The translations under genes were made by a program, and so were the position numbers. The notes beneath the pieces were generated by a model. The model did no database searches. It worked only from the letters and a program-made list of their open reading frames with translations, and was not told the DNA's origin. Of a DNA stretch of 9,144 bases, positions 1-6,509 are shown piece after piece (the stretch's first letter is position 1; every line of letters starts with the position of its first letter). The stretch comes from a bacterium (GTDB taxonomy: Bacteria; Patescibacteriota; Minisyncoccia; Minisyncoccales; GWA2-38-27): NCBI GenBank assembly GCA_029553225.1, contig JAKPCP010000030.1, forward strand, positions 1 to 9,144, read 5' to 3'.

Positions 1-33
1 TCTTATTTTTTTTATATCAAAAAATGAATTCAT
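1..33 (-). CDS. possible 5' end of a gene leaving the left edge
   Basis: On the minus strand an ATG at 33-31 opens a frame of 11 codons (MNSFFDIKKIR) that continues without a stop to the window edge. The peptide has the Lys/Ile/Phe/Asn composition usual for this genome. There is no Shine-Dalgarno sequence in front of it, but most genes here lack one. Eleven codons cannot identify a product and an open frame this short is common by chance, so this is only a candidate partial gene. If real, it lies downstream of the possible small membrane ORF at 139-288 on the same strand. Confidence 0.25.
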   Translation of the reverse strand, partial: MNSFFDIKKIR

Positions 34-138
34 GTTTTTAAAAATTAAAAATTTATTTTAAGTTTTTAATTATTTATTTTACCTCTTTTATTTAAAAATA
101 CAATAAAGTTATTAAAATTACCAATAGGCAGTTTAATA

Positions 139-288
139 TTAAAGTAAATGTTTTTTTGAACTGCTTCGTATTTCAATTCTTCTTTTAGCTTCTTGGTGAA
201 CACTTTTTAAAAGAAGAATGCATAATAAAGAAACCAAAATAAAGAATACTAATCTAAGAAAGATTAAAAGAGTAAAAAGTATATACAT
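139..288 (-). CDS. candidate small membrane protein, 49 aa, frame possibly interrupted
   Basis: The minus-strand ATG at 288 opens a 49-codon frame. Residues 2-27 are strongly hydrophobic (Leu/Ile/Phe/Val) and are followed by a basic, charged tail containing EAKRRIEIR. This is the form of a single-pass membrane peptide. A perfect TATAAT lies about 37 nt upstream on the same strand (330-325). Two neighbouring frames remain open past its stop. One follows a -1 shift at a run of seven A and adds a second hydrophobic segment ending at 92. The other (GTG at 203, stop at 66) encodes a soluble-looking Lys/Glu/Asn-rich 45 residues. One missing A in the five-A run near 205 would fuse that soluble part to the membrane helix. 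I recognise no family. It may be real, a frameshifted gene, or chance in very A+T-rich DNA. Confidence 0.3.
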   Translation of the reverse strand: MYILFTLLIFLRLVFFILVSLLCILLLKSVHQEAKRRIEIRSSSKKHLL

Positions 289-324
289 TTTATTAAATTT
301 ATTTTAATTTAATACTATTATTAA

Positions 325-339
325 ATTATATGTTATGAT
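325..339. promoter_or_regulatory. candidate back-to-back -10 elements
   Basis: The minus strand reads a perfect TATAAT at 330-325, facing the small ORF that starts at 288. The plus strand reads an extended -10 (TG-T-TATGAT) at 331-339, facing the glycosylase gene. No convincing -35 box accompanies either. If the plus-strand element is used, its start point lies past the ATG at 335, and translation of the glycosylase would begin at the in-frame ATG at 368. Such hexamers are frequent by chance at this base composition. Confidence 0.2.
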
Positions 340-916
340 TAACAGATTAAATAAATTAAAAAAGAAAATGAAAAACAATAAAAAATTAGAAAGAGAATTT
401 TATGTAAGAGATACTATTGAAATTGCTAAAGATTTATTAGGGAAATATATTGTTAGAAAGGATGGAAATAAAAAAATAGAAGGAAAAATTATTGAAACAG
501 AAGCTTATATTGGGCCTCAAGATAGGGCATCTCATGCTTATAAAGGAAAAATTACCAAAAGAAATGAAGCAGAATATTTAATTGGCGGACATATTTATAT
601 TTATTTAGTTTATGGAATGCATTGGCAATTAAATATTTCAACAAATAAAGAAGGTATGCCGGAATGTGTTTTAATAAGAGCATTAGATAAAGGAAAAATT
701 GCGAATGGTCCTGGAAAAGTTTGCCGCTATTTAAAATTAGATAAATCTTTTTATGGCGAAGATTTAACTAAAAGCAAGAGAATTTGGATAGAAGATAGAA
801 ATGAAAAAATAAAAGAATCAGATATTAAGGCAACGAAAAGGATTGGTATAGATTATGCTGGTTTTTATTGGAGTCACCGAAAATGGAGATTTTTATTAGG
901 CAATAAAAATCTTTAA
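335..916 (+). CDS. mpg: DNA-3-methyladenine glycosylase (AAG/MPG family)
   Basis: This is a base-excision repair enzyme that flips out and removes alkylated purines such as 3-methyladenine, and in many homologues hypoxanthine or ethenoadenine. The 193 residues span the whole AAG fold. FYVRDTIEIAKDLLGKYIV (22-40) is the family N-terminal block. ETEAYIGPQDRASHAYKG (54-71) holds the catalytic Glu56, intercalation-site-proximal Tyr58 and His67, which match human Glu125, Tyr127 and His136. YLVYGMHWQLNIS (90-102) holds Tyr90 and Asn100, matching human Tyr159 and Asn169. CVLIRAL (111-117) carries Arg115, matching human Arg182. NGPGKVC (124-130) and the C-terminal WRFLLGN complete the set. Family conservation begins near residue 20, so the ATG at 368 (182 residues) is an equally good start. 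It is first in a run with the FemAB and FtsQ genes, and the next start lies 38 nt after its stop. The product is soluble, with no signal peptide. Confidence 0.93.
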   Translation: MINRLNKLKKKMKNNKKLEREFYVRDTIEIAKDLLGKYIVRKDGNKKIEGKIIETEAYIGPQDRASHAYKGKITKRNEAEYLIGGHIYIYLVYGMHWQLNISTNKEGMPECVLIRALDKGKIANGPGKVCRYLKLDKSFYGEDLTKSKRIWIEDRNEKIKESDIKATKRIGIDYAGFYWSHRKWRFLLGNKNL

Positions 917-954
917 TTTTTAATAAAAAGAGATTTTTGTTAAAATGTAATATT

Positions 955-1983
955 ATGGAAATAAAAGAAATAACTAATAAAGAAGTTTGGGAAGATTTTT
1001 TATTAAATTTTAAAGAAAAAACTTTTCTTCAATCTTGGGAATGGGGGGAATTTAATAAATTATTAGGAAATAAAATTTGGAGATTAGGTATTTTTTTAGA
1101 TGGAAAATTATTATCTGTGTCTCTTATAATAAAAGTAAAGGCAAGAAGAGGCACTTTTCTTTTTATTCCGCACGGGCCTCATATTTTAAATTTTTCATTA
1201 AAAGAAGAAATTTTTAAAACTTTATTAAATGAGTTAAAAAAAATTGGCAAAAAAGAAAAAGCTCATTTTATAAGAATTGCGCCATTATTTGAGAGAAATA
1301 GCAATAATATAAACTTTTTTAAAAATTTAGGATTTAAAAAATCTCCAATGCATGCAAGTGCTTATGAATCAACCTGGAAATTAGATATTTCTTTAGACGA
1401 AGAAGATCTTTTGAAAAATATGAGAAAAACAACTCGTTATCTTGTTCGTCAATCGCTTAAAAATTCTGATATTGAAATTAAAAAGAGCGAAAATGTAAAA
1501 GATGTAGAAATTTTTCAAAAAATAGCAGAAGAAACAGCTAAATCTCAAAAATTTGTGCCTTTTTCTTTTGAATTTGTAAAAAATGAATTTGAAATTTTTT
1601 TAAAAAATAATGAAGCATTATTATTTTTAGGAGAATATAAAAAAGAAGTGGCAGCTGGCGCATTAGTTATCTTTTGGCAAAATATCGCTTTTTATCATCA
1701 AGCTGCATTATTGCCTAAATATCATAAAATTCCAATAGCTTATCGTTTACAATGGGAAATAATAAAAGAAGCAAAGAAAAGAGGGTGTAAAATATATGAT
1801 TTTTGGGGATATATTGATCCAGAAAAAAACCCTAAACATCCTTGGGCTGGTCCTACTTTTTTTAAAATGGGATTTGGAGGTTTTAAAAAAGAATATATAA
1901 AAACACAAGATTTTCCTTTATCTTTAAGATATTATTTAATTTTTGTTTTTGAATTTCTAAGAAAAATAAAAAGGGGATTATGA
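955..1983 (+). CDS. FemAB-family aminoacyltransferase (peptidoglycan cross-bridge type)
   Basis: FemABX proteins use two tandem GNAT-like domains to move an amino acid from aminoacyl-tRNA onto the lipid II stem peptide, building the peptidoglycan interpeptide bridge on the cytoplasmic face. The N-terminal block FLQSWEWGEFNKLLG with the following RRGTFLFIPHGPHIL is typical of the family. So is the C-terminal AYRLQWEIIKEAKKRGCKIYDF followed by WGYIDPEKNPKHPWAGPTFFKMGFGG. At 342 residues it is shorter than staphylococcal FemA/FemX (about 415-420), and no long coiled-coil arm is visible. I chose the ATG at 955 because MEIKEITNKEVWEDF is the usual family start. An in-frame TTG at 937, with AAAAGAGA just upstream, would add six residues. 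Its TGA stop overlaps the ftsQ ATG by 4 nt (ATGA), so the two are probably translationally coupled. The acceptor and amino-acid substrates cannot be read from the sequence. Confidence 0.88.
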   Translation: MEIKEITNKEVWEDFLLNFKEKTFLQSWEWGEFNKLLGNKIWRLGIFLDGKLLSVSLIIKVKARRGTFLFIPHGPHILNFSLKEEIFKTLLNELKKIGKKEKAHFIRIAPLFERNSNNINFFKNLGFKKSPMHASAYESTWKLDISLDEEDLLKNMRKTTRYLVRQSLKNSDIEIKKSENVKDVEIFQKIAEETAKSQKFVPFSFEFVKNEFEIFLKNNEALLFLGEYKKEVAAGALVIFWQNIAFYHQAALLPKYHKIPIAYRLQWEIIKEAKKRGCKIYDFWGYIDPEKNPKHPWAGPTFFKMGFGGFKKEYIKTQDFPLSLRYYLIFVFEFLRKIKRGL

Positions 1984-2774
1984 CTTATAAAAAGAAGCCA
2001 CGCCGAATAAAAAGAAAAAAACCATTTTTTAAGAGAAAATTTTTTTATTTTTTTATTTTTATTTTATTTTTAAGCGGAGTTGCTTTTTATTTTTTGTTTT
2101 TCTTTCCTTATTTTCAAATTAAAAACATTGAAATTTCTGGTAATCAAAAAATAAACGCTGATAACTTAAAAGCAACAGTAAAAAATAGTATAGAGAAAAA
2201 AATTGGGGTCTTAACAACAAAAAATATATTTTTAATAAATAATAAAAAGTTATCTAATAAAATATTAAATAACGAATTTTTAATTTCTAATATTAGAATA
2301 AAGAAAAAATTGCCAGAAACATTATTTATTGAAATAAAAGAAAGGGAACCGGTTGGAACATTTTGCCAAGAGGAAAAATGTTTTTATTTTGATAATACAG
2401 GAATGTTTTTTGAAGAAGGAAAAGATATAATTAAACCTTTGGTTAAAGATGAAAATTATTATTCAGATTTAGGTTTGGGAAAAAATATTTTGAAAACAGA
2501 AGAGATTTCAAAAATTTTGGAAATTAATAATAAAATTAAAAATAATTTTAAAATAGAAATAAAAAATTTTATTATCTCTTCTGATAAAGAAAAATTAATT
2601 GTTGAAACCGAAGAAGGTTGGAAGATTTTTTTTGATTTAAATCAAGACATTTCTGAAAAGATTTATAATTTAGAATTAGTTTTAAAAGAAAAAATTCCTG
2701 CAGAGCAAAGAAAAAATCTTGACTATATTGATTTAAGATTTAAAAGAGTTTATTATCGTTTTCTTTCTAATTAA
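1980..2774 (+). CDS. ftsQ: FtsQ/DivIB-type cell-division protein with POTRA domain
   Basis: FtsQ/DivIB is a bitopic membrane protein of the divisome that scaffolds FtsB/FtsL outside the membrane. The 264-residue product has a very basic cytoplasmic tail (residues 4-20, rich in Lys/Arg). A single Phe-rich membrane helix (about 21-43) follows. Next is a POTRA domain (about 46-122) with the marker FQIKNIEISGNQKI near its start and LPETLFIEIKEREPVG at its end. The following segment CFYFDNTGMFFEEG is the FtsQ beta-domain turn at which homologues say D..G. The C-terminal part (to YIDLRFKRVYYRF) matches the usual FtsQ ending. Length is near that of other FtsQ proteins. It overlaps the FemAB gene by 4 nt and has AAGGGG just ahead of its ATG, one of the few Shine-Dalgarno-like sequences here. 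No ftsA or ftsZ follows, because the next gene runs on the opposite strand 3 bp away. Confidence 0.85.
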   Translation: MTYKKKPRRIKRKKPFFKRKFFYFFIFILFLSGVAFYFLFFFPYFQIKNIEISGNQKINADNLKATVKNSIEKKIGVLTTKNIFLINNKKLSNKILNNEFLISNIRIKKKLPETLFIEIKEREPVGTFCQEEKCFYFDNTGMFFEEGKDIIKPLVKDENYYSDLGLGKNILKTEEISKILEINNKIKNNFKIEIKNFIISSDKEKLIVETEEGWKIFFDLNQDISEKIYNLELVLKEKIPAEQRKNLDYIDLRFKRVYYRFLSN

Positions 2775-2777
2775 CCT

Positions 2778-4541
2778 TTATTTAATATAATAAACAAATA
2801 TTGAACCAAGTCTTTTAATAGGGGGTTCAAATTGATAAAGCCAATAATAATAATCAGTTTTTCTATCATATCCTTTAGCCGGAAATCCTCTTCCGCCTTG
2901 CAACGAAGATACTGAAACAGCAAAATAATTTGGTTTTTCCATTTCTTTTGGGTTTTTCTCTCCTGACCATTTTATTGCTTTTTCTCCAAAATAAAACTCA
3001 ACATCTCCGCCTCCAAAATAATCAATATAAATTTTTTCAATTTTATTTTCTTCTACCCATTTTTTTAATCTTTTTAAATCTTGTCCCCAATCAAAATTAG
3101 AATCAACAGCGTATAAATATCCGTTTTTAGAGCCGCCAGCAAGCTCATTAAAATATATTAAGAAGTTAGGGAAAACAGAAATAACAGTAAATGACTGCCA
3201 TAAAAGAAGAAAAAATAAAATTAAATATTTGATTTTTAGGTTTTTATTATTAATCCAATAATTTGTGATTGTTTCACTTACAAGAATTATTGTAAAAGGA
3301 AAAATAGGAAGTAGATGGCGGACACCGATATTAAGTTTTGAATTTATAGAAGTAAACCAATAGAGGCAGAGAAAAGTTATCATAGAAAACTCTGTAAAAT
3401 GATTTTCAACCCAATTTTTTATTCTAATAAAAGTATTTTTTGAAACAGGTTTTTTTATTAAAAAAATAGCAGTTATTAGAGCGATTAAACTTAAAATATG
3501 AAAAGCAAGAGGTTCTTTTATCAAATAAATAATTGGAAAATAAGATTTCCAGCCTGCAGCCGAAACTTGACCTAAAAAGTAAGTAGTATTTCCAGTAGCA
3601 CTTCTATTTAAAACTAAAAGTATTCCCAAGAGATATTGAGAAAAAGAACGAAAAATTGGTTGAGTTGAAAGCCATTTATTTATTGTTATTAAAAAATGAG
3701 GCAAAGAACTTGTATCTAAAAGAAATTGAGTATCTCTAATTTGATGTTGGTGCGGATAATTTAAAATATGGTATTGATAAACTGGTAAAATAATAAAGAT
3801 TAAACCAATTAAACCAATAAAAATTGCTGATAATAGATATTTTAAAATATATTTTTTTCCTTTTAAAACAGCATAAACTAAAGTAATAAATCCAAAAAAG
3901 GGAATTAATAAAAGTAAAGAAAATTTGAACAGCATAGAAATTCCGAAAATAATTCCCGTCAAAATAATATTTTTTCTTGAAGGATTTTCTAAAAATTTTA
4001 ACCAAAAATAAGTTGATAAAACTACACCTAAAGCAGCGCCGACATCTGTAGTTATCAATCTTCCGTGAGCTAATAAAGTGGGGGAGAAAGAAAATAGAAA
4101 TAAAGTTAAAATAGCAGTTTTATTATTAAATAATTTTTTTGTCCAAAAAAATAAAAACCAACCTAAAAATATTAAAACCAGTATCATTGGAATTCTTCCC
4201 CAAAATAAAATTTTATCAGGATTATTTCCAGATTTATATAAAAATTGATTAGCAAAATCAAATTGAAACCACCATTGAGGATTTTCATTTTGAGTCCAAG
4301 AAGGATGGTTTTTAGGAAAATTAAGATTTAAAAATAATAAAGGTAGAGCAGCAATATCTTTTATTAAAGGAGGATGTTCCGGGTTTAATCTCATGTCTTT
4401 TTGCGTAAGGTAAGAATATCCAGCTGCTATATGAGCGGTTTCGTCAAAAGTAAATGAATCATCTTTTATACTGAAAACGCATAATAAAAACATTATTATT
4501 AAAAAGAAAACAGCAATAAAATTTGTTAATTTATCAGACAT
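2778..4541 (-). CDS. GT-C membrane glycosyltransferase, PMT/ArnT-like (GT39-type), 587 aa
   Basis: This is an integral membrane glycosyltransferase of the GT-C fold, which transfers sugars from polyprenyl-phosphate carriers on the outer face of the membrane. Membrane helix 1 (about 7-24) is followed by the signature first loop: FDETAHIAAGYSYL (32-45) with Asp33-Glu34 as the likely catalytic/metal motif, and NPEHPPL (53-59). About ten further hydrophobic segments run to about residue 460, including LNIGVRHLLPIFPF (403-416). A soluble extracytoplasmic tail (about 465-587) starts with the motif DSNFDWGQDLKRLKKWVE (480-497), which I know from family-39-type transferases of CPR bacteria. Sugar donor and acceptor cannot be inferred. 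It is the last gene of a leftward operon and starts 3 nt after the stop of a 45-codon ORF. It has no Shine-Dalgarno sequence, so translation may depend on coupling. It converges on ftsQ with a 3-bp gap. Confidence 0.85.
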   Translation of the reverse strand: MSDKLTNFIAVFFLIIMFLLCVFSIKDDSFTFDETAHIAAGYSYLTQKDMRLNPEHPPLIKDIAALPLLFLNLNFPKNHPSWTQNENPQWWFQFDFANQFLYKSGNNPDKILFWGRIPMILVLIFLGWFLFFWTKKLFNNKTAILTLFLFSFSPTLLAHGRLITTDVGAALGVVLSTYFWLKFLENPSRKNIILTGIIFGISMLFKFSLLLLIPFFGFITLVYAVLKGKKYILKYLLSAIFIGLIGLIFIILPVYQYHILNYPHQHQIRDTQFLLDTSSLPHFLITINKWLSTQPIFRSFSQYLLGILLVLNRSATGNTTYFLGQVSAAGWKSYFPIIYLIKEPLAFHILSLIALITAIFLIKKPVSKNTFIRIKNWVENHFTEFSMITFLCLYWFTSINSKLNIGVRHLLPIFPFTIILVSETITNYWINNKNLKIKYLILFFLLLWQSFTVISVFPNFLIYFNELAGGSKNGYLYAVDSNFDWGQDLKRLKKWVEENKIEKIYIDYFGGGDVEFYFGEKAIKWSGEKNPKEMEKPNYFAVSVSSLQGGRGFPAKGYDRKTDYYYWLYQFEPPIKRLGSIFVYYIK

Positions 4542-4544
4542 AAA

Positions 4545-4682
4545 TTATTTACTAATTAATTTTGAAAATAAATTAAATAAAAAACTAAAAAAAATTTCAA
4601 AGATTTTAGAAAAAATAATAAAAACAAAAAATAATATTATTCCTCCTATTATTAACAATATTCTTTTTGTTTTATTGTTCAT
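4545..4682 (-). CDS. small membrane peptide of 45 aa between two glycosyltransferases
   Basis: The ATG at 4682 lies inside the 3' end of the preceding glycosyltransferase gene (11-nt overlap, 4672-4682), and the TAA ends 3 nt before the next start at 4541. The frame opens further upstream to 4730, but the internal ATG giving MNNKTKRILL is the likelier start. It gives a short basic N-terminus ahead of one membrane helix (about residues 8-25, LLIIGGIILFFVFIIF). The remaining 20 residues (SKIFEIFFSFLFNLFSKLIS) form a Phe/Lys amphipathic helix that could lie on the membrane surface. Tight packing on both sides and a coherent membrane-peptide design argue for a real gene. I recognise no family. 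It may be an accessory subunit of one of the flanking transferases or a coupling ORF. A random hydrophobic frame in A+T-rich DNA remains possible. Confidence 0.55.
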   Translation of the reverse strand: MNNKTKRILLIIGGIILFFVFIIFSKIFEIFFSFLFNLFSKLISK

Positions 4683-6276
4683 AATTAATTTTATACACCC
4701 AAAATTTATTTTGTTGTTCAAATTTCCCATCAGGAAATCTTTTTTCTAACTCTGAGGATAATTTTCCATCATATAAAGGAATAATTACTGTTTTATTTTG
4801 AGATGTTTTAATTTTATCTAATTCTTCGGCTTTTAAATAAATTGCACGAGGTTTTCCAAATTTAATTGATTCAATAAAAATTGGAGTTTGCGCAGGAATA
4901 GAAATTCCATAAAGCGGGCTATCAAATGCATTAACTATTACATATTTTTGAATTTCATCAGATAAAGAATTTAAATAATTTCCTATATTTACTAAATTTT
5001 CAGAAAATGCATCTTTAACTTCTTCTCTTTTTGCCCATTCGTTAAAATATTTATTATATTCACTATAAGCGAGAGTAAAAAGAAAAATAGAAATAATAAA
5101 AATTAAAAATATTTTTTGTGTTTTTGTTTTATAGAAAATTTTAATTTTTTCAAAAATTTTAAAAGCAGATAAACCACTGAATATATAGACAGCAGGTATT
5201 ACCCCTATAACCCTTAAAGAATGTGGAATTCCCTCAAAAGTTAAGGCACCGGGTAAAAGCATTATTAAAAACCAACTTATTAAAAAACAATGAGGTATAA
5301 AAACTTTATAATTTTTATCTTTTAAAGAAAATATTAATTCTTTAATTGAAAAAATAATTCCTAAAATAAATAAAATTCCAATAGGCCATAAAAGTTGAGG
5401 GGATCCAGAAAAATTATGACGCCAATTTTTATCTCCAGAAAAGTTAAACATTAATAAATGAGAAATGAATGATTCTAAAAAGTTATATATAGGTTTTTCT
5501 GAAGCAAAAACAGAAATAGGTGTTGCTCTTCCAACAAAATCATAAGGGTTTTTTAAAAAATAAATACCTATCGGAAGAGCAACTAAAAATATAATTATTA
5601 AATTTAAAATTGTGAATTTTAAAAATTGTTTTTTTTCTCCCTCTTTTTTATAAAGAAAAAACCATAAAATAAAAGTAATCGCTAATAAAATAACTGCGAA
5701 TCTAAATGAAATATAAGTATAAAAACCTAAACCAAAAAGAATTCCAGAAATAATAAAATTTATAATTTTTTTATTTCGAAAACCTTTAAATAAAAAATAA
5801 AAAGAAAAAACCAAAATAAAGGGTGTAAGAATTGCTCTAAAACTTATTCTTGAAAAATTTGTATGCCAAAAAGAAATTGCTAAAAAAAAGCTAGAAGTTA
5901 AACCAATATAAGAAGATAAATTACTATTAGAATTAGAATTATAAAAATAAAATAATTCTTTTGCTAAAAAATAAAGACCCAAAACAGTTAGAATTCCAAT
6001 TATCGCCGAAGTTATTTTAAATGAGAATAAAGAAATGCCAAAAATTTTAAAAGAGAGAGCAATCAAATTTATAAAAAGACCTTCTCTGCCGTTATTATCA
6101 GGATAAAAAACTTTAAAATTATGAGTTTGTAAGGCTTTAATAGCATCGTTAGCATTCATTGCTTCATCTGGATAAATTCCGGGAGGGATTAAGGTAAGTT
6201 TATATAATCTAAAAAAGGAAGCGATTAAAATAATTACTAATAATAAAAAAAATATAAAAGATTTATTGTTTTTCAT
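4672..6276 (-). CDS. GT-C membrane glycosyltransferase, GT39-type, 534 aa
   Basis: This is a second polytopic GT-C glycosyltransferase, first gene of the leftward operon. Membrane helix 1 (about 7-25) leads into the family loop LIPPGIYPDEAMNANDAIKAL (29-49) with Asp37-Glu38 as the probable catalytic acidic pair. YPDNNGREGLFINL (58-71) follows, a motif common in ArnT/PMT-like transferases. About ten further membrane segments reach to about residue 407, with the loop LLPGALTFEGIPHSLRVIGV before the last pair. A soluble tail (about 415-534) ends in a Rossmann-like beta/alpha pattern (KYVIVNAFDSPLYG, PRAIYLKAEELDKI). Its loop and tail differ from those of the companion transferase downstream, so the two are distant members rather than a recent duplication. 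The likely substrates are polyprenyl-linked sugars destined for cell-surface glycans or glycoproteins. A TATAAT lies about 42 nt upstream (6323-6318). No Shine-Dalgarno sequence precedes the ATG. Confidence 0.85.
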   Translation of the reverse strand: MKNNKSFIFFLLLVIILIASFFRLYKLTLIPPGIYPDEAMNANDAIKALQTHNFKVFYPDNNGREGLFINLIALSFKIFGISLFSFKITSAIIGILTVLGLYFLAKELFYFYNSNSNSNLSSYIGLTSSFFLAISFWHTNFSRISFRAILTPFILVFSFYFLFKGFRNKKIINFIISGILFGLGFYTYISFRFAVILLAITFILWFFLYKKEGEKKQFLKFTILNLIIIFLVALPIGIYFLKNPYDFVGRATPISVFASEKPIYNFLESFISHLLMFNFSGDKNWRHNFSGSPQLLWPIGILFILGIIFSIKELIFSLKDKNYKVFIPHCFLISWFLIMLLPGALTFEGIPHSLRVIGVIPAVYIFSGLSAFKIFEKIKIFYKTKTQKIFLIFIISIFLFTLAYSEYNKYFNEWAKREEVKDAFSENLVNIGNYLNSLSDEIQKYVIVNAFDSPLYGISIPAQTPIFIESIKFGKPRAIYLKAEELDKIKTSQNKTVIIPLYDGKLSSELEKRFPDGKFEQQNKFWVYKINYEQ

Positions 6277-6317
6277 ATTTTTAAAAAATAATTAAAATAA
6301 AATTTATTAGATTTAAT

Positions 6318-6323
6318 ATTATA
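6318..6323 (-). promoter_or_regulatory. candidate -10 box for the glycosyltransferase operon
   Basis: A perfect TATAAT on the minus strand lies about 42 nt before the ATG at 6276. At a spacing of 17 bp the matching -35 position reads TTATTA, only 3 of 6 to consensus. It sits just downstream of the hairpin terminator, which would insulate it from leftward read-through. A+T richness makes chance occurrence likely. Confidence 0.3.
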
Positions 6324-6348
6324 ATATAAAACTTTTTTTATAATAAAA

Positions 6349-6380
6349 AAAGGTGGCAAAATTTGCCACCTTTATTTTTT
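6349..6380. terminator. strong bidirectional hairpin terminator
   Basis: Perfect 12-bp arms, AAAGGTGGCAAA (6349-6360) and TTTGCCACCTTT (6362-6373), surround a single central A. This is the most G+C-rich inverted repeat I see in the window. On the minus strand the GCCACC arm runs straight into seven T (6351-6345), an ideal intrinsic terminator for a leftward transcript. On the plus strand the tail is TTTATTTTTT, also usable. Its place is odd: it is between two divergent genes, upstream of both, where neither confident gene needs a terminator. It implies a short transcript from within 6374-6613, or a remnant of a lost gene. Confidence 0.8.
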
Positions 6381-6411
6381 ATTTTAATATTTCTTTTCTA
6401 GATTTTTATTT

Positions 6412-6471
6412 AAATCAATTTTTTATTAGCATATTTTATTAATCATTCAATTCTTTCTATCTCATTTTTTT
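6412..6471 (-). pseudogene. inverted partial copy of grpE (60 bp, decayed)
   Basis: Read on the minus strand, 6471-6412 matches the grpE coding sequence 7607-7666 at 54 of 60 positions without gaps. The core TGAGAT...AATTGATTT is 48/53. The source encodes about residues 57-76 of GrpE, in the long helical region. All six differences replace a grpE G, five by A and one by T (at 6466, 6458, 6445, 6434, 6424 and 6421). The copy is not an intact gene: in the grpE frame it has a TGA where grpE has GGA, and it stops matching abruptly at both ends. The AGAAGGA just upstream (minus strand) may extend the similarity to grpE AGAAGGA near 7566-7572 across a deletion. The pattern fits A+T-biased decay of an unconstrained duplicate. 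Confidence 0.8.
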
Positions 6472-6509
6472 CTCCTTCTTTTAAAAGTTTATGTTTATAA
6501 CAATTAACT

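Larger units (their letters stand above)
1..334. other. A+T-rich region without a confident gene
   Basis: This stretch precedes the first confident gene. No tRNA, repeat array or strong terminator is visible. On the minus strand it holds two overlapping open frames, at 288-139 and 203-66, and a possible gene start at 33. On the plus strand the frames are broken by frequent stops. It could be the end of a decayed minus-strand gene, a small membrane-protein gene with a frame problem, or plain intergenic DNA carrying divergent promoters near 325-339. Confidence 0.5.

Noticed and set aside
2801..2830. Hairpin TTGAACC...GGTTCAA as terminator of the glycosyltransferase operon
   Set aside because: It has a 7-bp stem with a 16-nt loop inside the coding sequence, followed by a mixed A/T tail rather than a T run. 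Too weak to call.
3736..4005. 89-codon minus-strand frame inside the 587-aa glycosyltransferase
   Set aside because: It is an out-of-frame shadow of a strong gene, with Phe/Tyr/Lys-rich composition typical of shifted frames.
6443..6445. TGA in the grpE copy where grpE has GGA, hinting at UGA read as glycine (as in Gracilibacteria)
   Set aside because: All confident genes here are full length with TGA treated as stop, FemAB ends with TGA, and glycine is encoded by GGN throughout. The copy is not a gene.
6412..6471. Diversity-generating retroelement template/variable repeat pair with grpE
   Set aside because: The repeats are near-identical with A-biased differences, but one of six differing sites is T rather than A in the copy. 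The other copy is an internal helix of a chaperone cofactor rather than a C-terminal variable domain, and no reverse transcriptase is in the window. A+T-biased decay explains the pattern.
6457..6480. Strong Shine-Dalgarno (AAGAAGGAGA) plus a two-codon ORF (ATG AGA TAG) on the minus strand, like a minimal leader gene
   Set aside because: The ATG and TAG lie inside the decayed grpE copy, and the purine run resembles grpE AGAAGGA, so the arrangement is probably a by-product of the copied fragment.
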